Part shown: in pieces, positions 22,161 to 28,331 of the stretch
Position numbering within the stretch: the stretch's first letter is position 1
How the letters are laid out: every line of letters starts with the position of its first letter
Assembly: GCA_964386405.1 (NCBI GenBank)
Contig: CAYLRW010000013.1
Span: forward strand, 1-28,331
Length of the DNA: 28,331 nucleotides
Direction of reading: 5' to 3'
From: RZYP01 sp964386405
GTDB lineage: Bacteria > Bacillota > Negativicutes > Acidaminococcales > Acidaminococcaceae
The notes under the pieces: model-generated
The model's database searches: none
The model's input: the letters and a program-made list of their open reading frames with translations, nothing else
Told to the model about the DNA's origin: nothing
Translations under genes and position numbers: made by a program

Positions 22161-23710
22161 TGGTCTGCAGTACAAGCAATTACACAATTTTGCAAGGGCT
22201 CGATTTGGAGCTCCATGTTAAAAACTTTGTTGAACCAAGGAAGGTGCTGCTTCAGCTGGTGAAGCTCTATGCTGGGCAGACAGCTTGATTTCAAGTGGAG
22301 CAAAGCCGTTTTCTTGTTTTTAATTTCAGGGATTATTTCACTGATCTGCATGGTTTGCGAATAGTCCATGCTTTCAGCAAGTGCTAATAAAAGTGCCATT
22401 TTGGAAATTTTGTTTAAGTCTTCATCACTCAAAAAAAACTTATAGGCCTTGTTACGCAAATAATTGCGTGATACACCGTTATGCCAGCCGGCAATAACAG
22501 CCGCTATCACCTGTTCTTTATGTGTCAAACCAAAGAGGCGGGCATTTTCAATCATATAGGCGCTATGCCGTGCGTGACTGTAGTAGTTGATAGTAATGCC
22601 AATATCGTGGAGCATGGCTGCTGTTTTCAATAAACGGCGCCAGGAATTGCTGAGTCCATGCATTGGTTTCCAGGCATCAAACATCGTCAGTGCTAGCGCT
22701 GTTATATGTTCACTATGTTTGATGTCAGTGGAATAAAGCAGAAGAATATTGCGCGTACTTTCATCCAGAATGTCTTCAGCGATAACAGGTGTTTTTTCTT
22801 TCTTCGCATAGTAATCAAGGAAAAGACCTTCACGAATACCACAGCCGGAAACGATTATTTTTTTACTGCCGGTTGCTTCCAGAAGACACTGAATCACGCT
22901 GGCACCTGCCAGAATGAGGTCGGCACGGTCGGTGCCAAGCCCGGATATTTTTCGGCGCTGCTCCAAAGTTGTTTCCCGCAGAAATTTAAAAGTTGTGCGG
23001 AAGGCTTGTGAGCTGAACTGGAAGTTATGAATTTTCGAAGCCGGATATTTGTTCTTCTTCTGCTCCATTTTGGCAATGGTACGAGCAGTACCGCCAACAC
23101 CAATGAGCGGTAAGGAGGAATCTTTGAGCCAAGGATATTTTTCCAGACGGCTCATAATCAAATAACTGACATCACTAAAAACTGTTGCCGGCATTGTGTC
23201 CCTGGTGTTGAACATAGTTGTAAGATTAACGCAGCCAAGCGGCAGGCTGATAGAATCAATTATTTTGCGGTCGTGGAAGAGAACAAGCTCCGTACTGCCG
23301 CCGCCTAAGTCAAAGATGATACCGTCTTTGATATTGATAGTATTGATTACGCCTAAATAACTGGCGTAGGCTTCGGCTTTGCCACCCAATATATGCAGAT
23401 GGATTTCTGTTTCCTTTTCAACCAGTGCCGTAAGTTCTTTGCCGTTTTTGGCATTACGCATAGCGGCTGTTGCAACAGCAACTATTTTGTCAACATTAAA
23501 AATTTTGCACATAGCGGCGAAACTATGCATACATTCTAACGTGCCGGTGAAGGCTTCTTCCGTAAGCATGCCATTTATATCGACTTTTTGACTGAGACGC
23601 AGTGCTTCTTTCTGATTGTAGACCATGTTGTAGGCACCGCTTTTGTAAATCTGGGTAATAACTAAGCGGGCTGAGTTTGAGCCTACGTCGATTATTGCTA
23701 TCCTTTGCAT
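22154..23710 (-). CDS. ppx: Exopolyphosphatase / pppGpp phosphatase (Ppx/GppA) with HD domain
   Basis: This 518-residue enzyme of the Ppx/GppA family belongs to the actin/Hsp70-like ATPase-fold group. The phosphate-binding loops are intact: IIDVGSNSARLV (D8 to V17) and FDLGGGSTELV (D134 to S139). The second half carries an HD-type helical domain with LHDIG near residue 366 and a following SHARHSAYMIENA histidine-rich helix. It would release phosphate from polyphosphate chains or convert pppGpp to ppGpp. The start ATG 23710 lacks a strong Shine-Dalgarno sequence. It is divergent from a second, degenerate family member that overlaps ppk1, which makes polyphosphate turnover the most plausible role here. 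Confidence 0.93.
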   Translation of the reverse strand: MQRIAIIDVGSNSARLVITQIYKSGAYNMVYNQKEALRLSQKVDINGMLTEEAFTGTLECMHSFAAMCKIFNVDKIVAVATAAMRNAKNGKELTALVEKETEIHLHILGGKAEAYASYLGVINTINIKDGIIFDLGGGSTELVLFHDRKIIDSISLPLGCVNLTTMFNTRDTMPATVFSDVSYLIMSRLEKYPWLKDSSLPLIGVGGTARTIAKMEQKKNKYPASKIHNFQFSSQAFRTTFKFLRETTLEQRRKISGLGTDRADLILAGASVIQCLLEATGSKKIIVSGCGIREGLFLDYYAKKEKTPVIAEDILDESTRNILLLYSTDIKHSEHITALALTMFDAWKPMHGLSNSWRRLLKTAAMLHDIGITINYYSHARHSAYMIENARLFGLTHKEQVIAAVIAGWHNGVSRNYLRNKAYKFFLSDEDLNKISKMALLLALAESMDYSQTMQISEIIPEIKNKKTALLHLKSSCLPSIELHQLKQHLPWFNKVFNMELQIEPLQNCVIACTADQK

Positions 23711-23898
23711 AGAACCACACTCATTTCGAGAATTTTATCCTTAAATGTAGATACTGTATATAGTTATCCGTTCTTGAGAAAAATCCTTCGTGCTTTGAAA
23801 AAATTGTTTTAGAAGTTCATACAAATTTAACATAACAAAATAGCAAGGATTTCTGCAACGCTTGTCGAATTTAAAGACAAACAGGGAGGTATCTGATT

Positions 23899-25473
23899 GT
23901 GAGAAGGAATAAATTCAGAACTTTGGCGGCAATTCATATAGGCTCGGAATTGGTGAGCCTTCAGATAGTAGAATACCGCGATCTTGAAAAGATAAAAATA
24001 GTGGAACAAGCTTCCCATCGAGTTAAACTTGGTGAAGAAACTTTCAAAAACAAACGCATTCCTTTCAGCATGGTCAGCGAAATCTGTGAGCTGCTCAAAG
24101 GCTATAAGCGTCTCATGGAGGAATATGGTGCGGAGGAGTACACCGTGCAGGCTACGACAGCTGTGCGCGAAGCTCAGAATCAGATTTATTTTCTGGATCA
24201 GATTTATACCAAAACAGGTCTGAAGGTTGATGTCGTTGATATGCCGCGCGAAATTTATACAAAATATGCCGCCATACAGCGAAGCCTGAACAAAGAAGGT
24301 ATAGGAAAAGGCTGCGGTGTGCTCTTAGTTGATATCTCTTCCGGCGGTCTCGGTATTACTTATGTGCGGGATGGCAAGATCAAATACCAGCAGAATCTGC
24401 ACATCGGGATTATCAGAATCAAGGAAGATTTCGACCGGGAACAGAAATCCTCGCTCTATTTCAGCAGAGCTTTAACCGAATATATTTCCAGCACTATAGG
24501 GCCTGTGCGCAAAGATTTGGAAGAAGAGGATGTCAGGTACTTTGTTTTATCTGGCACAGAAACAGAGCTTATTTTGAAGATGCTAGGCAGAGACAGCAAT
24601 GCTTTTCAGGTGGAAAGAATGCAGGCCGCTGATTTTATAACATTTTACGACAGAATTCGTACGATGAATCTTTCGCAAATAATTAAAGTCTTTAACATTG
24701 AAGAGACCTCCGCGGAAATGCTTTTCCCGACAATCATTCTGTATCAGCAGTTGCTGGCACTTGTACCGGCACAGGAAATTTTGGTGATGCCTAACCGTTT
24801 TATTGATGGCATGACCATGCTGCATATAGCCAATCAGACGGATACTGACTATGCTGATGATCTCCATGAAGAATTGATATCACTTATCCACTGTATAGGT
24901 GAACGTTATGATTATGATTATCATCATGTTAAACAGGTAGAAACATTAGCTCTTACCATGTTTGATGCGCTTAGCAAAAAACACGGACTTGATGAGCATA
25001 GCCGCCTTTTACTGAGGGCAGCCTGCATCCTGCATGATATTGGCAAGTATATTTGTTTGAGAAGCCATGCCCTTTATTCCTACCAATTAATCATGGCTTC
25101 CGATATTCTTGGGTTTAGTGATATGGATAAGCGCGTTGTTGCTTTAGCTGCTTATTACCATTCGCATTTGCTTTTCAATAATCAGAATGAAGGCAGACCG
25201 CGAGTTGACAGAAATTGCATGCCGCTGGTAGCAAAGCTGGCAGCTATTTTGCGTCTTGCTGATGCTATGGATCGCAGCTATTTGCAAAAGATTGAAAAAT
25301 GCAAGGTTACATTAAAGGGTAACGAAATGCAGATCTATGCTGTCAGCAGAAAAGATTTGACCTTAGAAGAGTGGACTTTCGAAAACAAGAAGAACTTTTT
25401 CGTAGAGGTATTCGGACTAACTCCTGTTTTGGAGCGCGTAGGTGGGAGAAAAGATAATGGCAGACTTGAATAA
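23899..25473 (+). CDS. Ppx/GppA-like HD-domain protein with degenerate phosphatase loops
   Basis: This 524-residue protein aligns end to end with the Ppx/GppA-HD architecture. The key phosphate loops are changed. The first reads AAIHIGSELVSLQ (H13 where the aspartate of D-x-G-S is expected), and the second reads DISSGGLGI (from D145) instead of D-L-G-G-G-S-T. The C-terminal HD region is well kept: ILHDIGKYICLRSHALYSY around residue 378, and later AYYHSH and LRLADAMDRS. It may have lost exopolyphosphatase activity and act through its HD domain or as a polyphosphate- or nucleotide-sensing partner (inference). Start is GTG 23899 after AGGGAGG. Its end overlaps ppk1 by 17 bases, which implies coupled translation with polyphosphate kinase. 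Confidence 0.85.
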   Translation: MRRNKFRTLAAIHIGSELVSLQIVEYRDLEKIKIVEQASHRVKLGEETFKNKRIPFSMVSEICELLKGYKRLMEEYGAEEYTVQATTAVREAQNQIYFLDQIYTKTGLKVDVVDMPREIYTKYAAIQRSLNKEGIGKGCGVLLVDISSGGLGITYVRDGKIKYQQNLHIGIIRIKEDFDREQKSSLYFSRALTEYISSTIGPVRKDLEEEDVRYFVLSGTETELILKMLGRDSNAFQVERMQAADFITFYDRIRTMNLSQIIKVFNIEETSAEMLFPTIILYQQLLALVPAQEILVMPNRFIDGMTMLHIANQTDTDYADDLHEELISLIHCIGERYDYDYHHVKQVETLALTMFDALSKKHGLDEHSRLLLRAACILHDIGKYICLRSHALYSYQLIMASDILGFSDMDKRVVALAAYYHSHLLFNNQNEGRPRVDRNCMPLVAKLAAILRLADAMDRSYLQKIEKCKVTLKGNEMQIYAVSRKDLTLEEWTFENKKNFFVEVFGLTPVLERVGGRKDNGRLE

Positions 25474-27559
25474 TCCGGAATATTATATTAATCGCGAATT
25501 GAGCTGGCTGCGCTTTAATCTGCGTGTTCTGCGCGAAAGCGGCGTAAAGTCAATGCCTCTTCTGGAACGCCTGAAGTTCGTATGTATCTCAGCTTCTAAC
25601 CTTGATGAATTTTTCATGGTAAGGGTGGCAGGCCTCTATAATCAACTGGAAAATGGTATTAATAAAAAAGATGCGGCAGGACTAACGGTAGAGACACAAT
25701 TAAATATGATCGCTAAGTCCGCGCATATGCAAATGAAAGCCAAATACCGTTACTTATTTTCTATTCTGAAAGAATTGCGCAACGAAGGCATAATGCTCAG
25801 CCGGGTTGGGGATGTGGAAGCAAGCGGAAAAGAATGGCTGGAAGAGTACTACCGTGAAATAGTCTATCCCGTTCTGACACCGATGGCTGTCGATGCTTCC
25901 AGACCCTTTCCTTTTTTGATGAACAGGACACTGAATCTGGCAGTTGAGCTGATTAATAATGAAGGCCAGCATAGCAGAGGCTTTGTGCAAGTGCCATCTG
26001 TTTTGCCGCGTATTATTGAAGTCGAGCGTTGCAGCCAACGAACCTTCGTATTTTTGGAAGAAGTAATCATAGTCCATTGCCAGGACCTGTTCAAAGGCTG
26101 TGAGATTCTTGATATCGTTCCTTTTCGCATCACACGTGATTCGGATCTCGATGTGGACGAAGAGGATACGGAAAACCTGCTGAAAGAAATCGAAATATCA
26201 TTACGCAAACGCAAACGTGGTGCCTCTGTGCGCTTGGAAATATTAAAAACACGCAACCAAAGCATTAAAAAGTTTTTGGCTGGAAATCTTGATCTGACCG
26301 AGCAAGCAATTTATGAAATAAGCGGACCGCTTGATGTTACCTGCTTTTTCAAGTTCATTAAACTGCTAAATGAACCAAAATGGGAATTTGAACCGTTTGT
26401 ACCGCAAAAACCTTTGGAATTACCGAAAATGGATAATCTTTTTGACCGTATTCGGGAACATGATATTTTGCTCCATCATCCGTATGAGAGTTTTGAAGCA
26501 GTAATCAAGTTTGTCAGTGATGCGGCAAACGACCCTAATGTTCTTGCTATTAAGCAAACCTTGTACCGCGTAAGCGGCAATTCACCAATTGTTGGTGCTT
26601 TAGCAAGAGCAGCCGAAAATGGCAAGCAGGTCACTGTTTTAGTTGAATTAAAGGCGCGCTTTGATGAAGAAAACAATATTATTTGGGCAAGAAGACTGGA
26701 AAAGGCTGGCTGCCATGTCATCTATGGCCTGGTAGGTTTGAAAACGCATGCCAAGATTATTTTGATTGTGCGCAAAGAGCCTGATGGCATCAAACGTTAT
26801 GTGCATCTTGGCACCGGTAATTATAATGACAATACGGCTAAACTTTATACCGATATTGGACTGATGACGGCTAACGACCAATTCGGCAGTGATGCATCGG
26901 CTTTCTTTAACCTTTTGTCAGGCTATTCGGATCCGCCTGTTTGGAACAAGCTGGTCATGGCTCCGCTAGGTCTGCGGCAGAAACTCTATGATTTGATTGA
27001 TAATGAGATAGCACAGGTAAAAAAAGGCCATGAAGGTCATATCATTGCCAAGATGAATTCATTGATTGACAAGGAAATAACTAAAAAACTTTATGAAGCC
27101 TCTATGGGCGGCGTTAAGATTGAATTAATCGTCAGGGGTATCTGTGGTCTCAAACCAGGTCTGGCGGGTATCAGCGAAAATATAACAGTACGCAGCATAG
27201 TTGGCAGGCAGCTCGAACATAGCCGAATCTTTTACTTCGCTAACGGCGGCAATGAACAAGTATATCTTTCCAGCGCCGATTGGATGCCGCGTAATCTGAA
27301 CGAACGTGTTGAATTATTCTTTCCTGTGGAAAGTGCCAGACACATCAAACGAATCAAAGGTATTCTTGAACTTGTTCTAAAGGATAATGTCGGGGCGCAT
27401 ATCCTGCAGTCCAATGGCAGTTACCGGAGGGCTATCCGCTATGGCAATATTGCCATCAGTTCGCAAAACCTTCTGTATGAAATGGCTAGAGCCAGCGGTA
27501 AAGAAAAAAAGATGAGTATTGAACGCCGTCTGAAACCGCTTTATCGCAAAGAAGACTGA
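25457..27559 (+). CDS. ppk1: Polyphosphate kinase 1
   Basis: This 700-residue enzyme transfers the gamma-phosphate of ATP onto growing polyphosphate, reversibly. All family regions are present: the N-terminal domain beginning YYINRELSWLRFN, the head domain, and two phospholipase D-like catalytic domains. The phosphorylated histidine is H431 in LKTHAK, aligned with H435 of the E. coli enzyme. The second conserved histidine is H588 in QLEHSRIFYF, aligned with H592. VHLGTGNYND and the ELKARFDEENNI segment are also intact. ATG 25457 follows GGGAGA at 25444-25449 and overlaps the Ppx-like gene, forming a coupled pair. A divergent ppx copy lies upstream. Confidence 0.96.
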   Translation: MADLNNPEYYINRELSWLRFNLRVLRESGVKSMPLLERLKFVCISASNLDEFFMVRVAGLYNQLENGINKKDAAGLTVETQLNMIAKSAHMQMKAKYRYLFSILKELRNEGIMLSRVGDVEASGKEWLEEYYREIVYPVLTPMAVDASRPFPFLMNRTLNLAVELINNEGQHSRGFVQVPSVLPRIIEVERCSQRTFVFLEEVIIVHCQDLFKGCEILDIVPFRITRDSDLDVDEEDTENLLKEIEISLRKRKRGASVRLEILKTRNQSIKKFLAGNLDLTEQAIYEISGPLDVTCFFKFIKLLNEPKWEFEPFVPQKPLELPKMDNLFDRIREHDILLHHPYESFEAVIKFVSDAANDPNVLAIKQTLYRVSGNSPIVGALARAAENGKQVTVLVELKARFDEENNIIWARRLEKAGCHVIYGLVGLKTHAKIILIVRKEPDGIKRYVHLGTGNYNDNTAKLYTDIGLMTANDQFGSDASAFFNLLSGYSDPPVWNKLVMAPLGLRQKLYDLIDNEIAQVKKGHEGHIIAKMNSLIDKEITKKLYEASMGGVKIELIVRGICGLKPGLAGISENITVRSIVGRQLEHSRIFYFANGGNEQVYLSSADWMPRNLNERVELFFPVESARHIKRIKGILELVLKDNVGAHILQSNGSYRRAIRYGNIAISSQNLLYEMARASGKEKKMSIERRLKPLYRKED

Positions 27560-27575
27560 TTTATCTGCTATATGA

Positions 27576-27581
27576 TATAAT
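27576..27581 (+). promoter_or_regulatory. Possible -10 element before the 102-residue gene
   Basis: A perfect TATAAT lies 17 bases after the ppk1 stop codon and about 40 bases before the next start. No convincing -35 is present at 16-18 bases upstream, so this is a weak call. Confidence 0.35.
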
Positions 27582-27621
27582 ATCTTGGAATGAGTTCGAA
27601 GATAATTTTGAGGAGGCAATT

Positions 27622-27930
27622 ATGGGCAAATTCAAGGTTACTTTAAATTGGCAATGCCATTACGGCTATGCTGAATATGATGAAGAAACAAAGACGGCAG
27701 AGGTTGTGATAGATGGAGCGCCGGAAGCTGTAGCAAAAGTGAAAGATTATCTCAGTAAATCCCAAACGATGGATCTTCCTGGTGAGGATGATATTCGAGA
27801 CTTTTCCACATATACTTTGGATCCGCTGGAGAGTTTGAAAAATTTCAAAACCTGTTTGACCAGAATCTGGGTAGCTACTGGTGTACGTGTTGAATGGAGC
27901 ATGCCACCCGGTATGGCGGAAAAGTTATAA
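27622..27930 (+). CDS. Unrecognised small cytoplasmic protein (102 aa)
   Basis: I do not recognise this family. The gene is convincing: GAGGAGG lies 5-10 bases before ATG 27622, codon use is like the neighbours, and a terminator follows. The protein has no signal peptide or membrane helix. It begins with beta-like strands (KFKVTLNWQCHYGYAEYDEETKTAEVVIDG), continues with a helix (PEAVAKVKDYLSK), then an acidic linker, and ends with SLKNFKTCLTRIWVATGVRVEWSMPPG. Two cysteines (about 12 and 77) are not in a metal-binding pattern. The order beta-beta-helix-beta is compatible with a small alpha/beta binding fold. Position after ppk1 may be coincidental. No function is proposed. Confidence 0.75.
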   Translation: MGKFKVTLNWQCHYGYAEYDEETKTAEVVIDGAPEAVAKVKDYLSKSQTMDLPGEDDIRDFSTYTLDPLESLKNFKTCLTRIWVATGVRVEWSMPPGMAEKL

Positions 27931-27936
27931 ACAGGT

Positions 27937-27967
27937 TTATGCACAAAAACAGATGTTCTGTGGATAA
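27937..27967. promoter_or_regulatory. Pair of facing DnaA-box-like sequences
   Basis: TTATGCACA (27937-27945, one mismatch to the DnaA box TTATCCACA) faces TGTGGATAA (27959-27967, an exact box on the minus strand). Two is too few for an origin, and the adjoining hairpin supplies only loosely similar words. A DnaA-sensitive site is possible, as is chance. Confidence 0.35.
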
Positions 27968-27969
27968 CT

Positions 27970-28001
27970 ATGTGGGAAAAGTCGATTTTCCCACATTTTT
28001 T
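27970..28001 (+). terminator. Terminator after the 102-residue gene
   Basis: ATGTGGGAAAA (27970-27980) pairs exactly with TTTTCCCACAT (27986-27996) around a 5-base loop, followed by a T-run to 28001. Confidence 0.93.
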
Positions 28002-28218
28002 GTTGTTAAAGTTGTTAGTAAATATTTATTCGAAAGATTGTTTGTATTCTGAAAAGAATATTACAGAAAAATCAGAAAAAGACAGCTAGTGAAATAGTTT
28101 ACAGTAGCAATCATGATGATTTCTCCTAGCTAAATTTGTTGTTAGATTTCAAAATACAATGAAATTAATGACAATAATGACTTTTTGCATAGTAAGAACA
28201 AGATATAATTAAGTAAAA
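28002..28218. other. A/T-rich non-coding stretch with small inverted repeats
   Basis: No coding frame with a ribosome binding site is seen. Two structures stand out: TATTCT-GAAA-AGAATA (28045-28060), a 6-bp stem with a GAAA tetraloop, and AGCTAGTGAAAT (28084-28095) facing ATTTCTCCTAGCT (28119-28131), which could form a two-part stem. There is a TATAAT at 28204-28209. Nothing identifies it as a known RNA. Confidence 0.5.
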
Positions 28219-28247
28219 TTGACATGCTACGTTCAATATAGTAAAAT
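28219..28247 (+). promoter_or_regulatory. Promoter of the tRNA-Arg gene
   Basis: A perfect TTGACA (28219-28224) and TAAAAT (28242-28247) are separated by 17 bases. The predicted start near 28254 is about 23 bases before the mature tRNA 5' end, a normal tRNA leader. Confidence 0.8.
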
Positions 28248-28276
28248 CGTTAGTGAGCTTTTTAAGCTTGCAAATC

Positions 28277-28331
<55 letters not shown>

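Noticed and set aside
27931..28276. A replication origin
   Set aside because: Only two convincing DnaA boxes are present, the neighbours are not dnaA, dnaN, rpmH or similar, and two of the box-like words belong to an ordinary terminator stem.

Overview
This window looks like chromosomal DNA from an anaerobic, low-to-moderate-GC member of the Bacillota, most likely a Negativicute of the Acidaminococcaceae/Phascolarctobacterium type. That guess is inference from gene content, not from a marker gene. Supporting signs are the strong Shine-Dalgarno sequences, a trimeric NADH-linked [FeFe] hydrogenase, a LytTR two-component pair, a c-di-AMP (ydaO-type) riboswitch in front of a KimA-type potassium transporter, and an NlpC/P60 wall enzyme. 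No insertion sequence, prophage, integrase or CRISPR array is visible. Two runs of exactly 100 N (1277-1376 and 5490-5589) are scaffold gaps of unknown true size.

Layout. Bases 1-2672 hold the end of a type I restriction-modification locus (tail of hsdS, then hsdR broken by a gap). A SotB-like efflux pump (2816-3970) and a convergent hotdog thioesterase (4021-4476) share a bidirectional terminator. A small membrane Fe-S protein (4727-5371) has a near-consensus promoter whose start point is covered by a G-tract inverted repeat. After a repeat-flanked gap comes the hydCBA hydrogenase operon (5831-9322) with overlapping genes, its own promoter and a clear terminator. Bases 9405-16315 are read on the minus strand: kimA with its riboswitch, a universal stress protein, a standalone GHKL/MORC-like ATPase, and a LytTR sensor kinase/response regulator pair.

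Bases 16450-22117 are read on the plus strand: secreted NlpC/P60 hydrolase, YigZ, an SLC13/ArsB-like permease, an ADP-ribosylglycohydrolase homologue that has lost metal ligands, a GuaD-type deaminase and DNA polymerase IV. The next block is a polyphosphate locus: a Ppx/GppA phosphatase on minus (22154-23710), and a divergent, active-site-degenerate Ppx-like HD protein that overlaps ppk1 on plus (23899-27559). A small unrecognised gene (27622-27930), a non-coding stretch and the first part of a tRNA-Arg(CCU) gene close the window.

The themes are redox and H2 metabolism, ion and osmotic homeostasis under c-di-AMP, and polyphosphate metabolism. The items most worth a second look are the ADP-ribosylglycohydrolase homologue without its acidic ligands, the standalone GHKL ATPase with a palindromic operator-like site, the degenerate Ppx-HD protein translationally overlapped with ppk1, and the G-tract inverted repeat at the Fe-S protein promoter.
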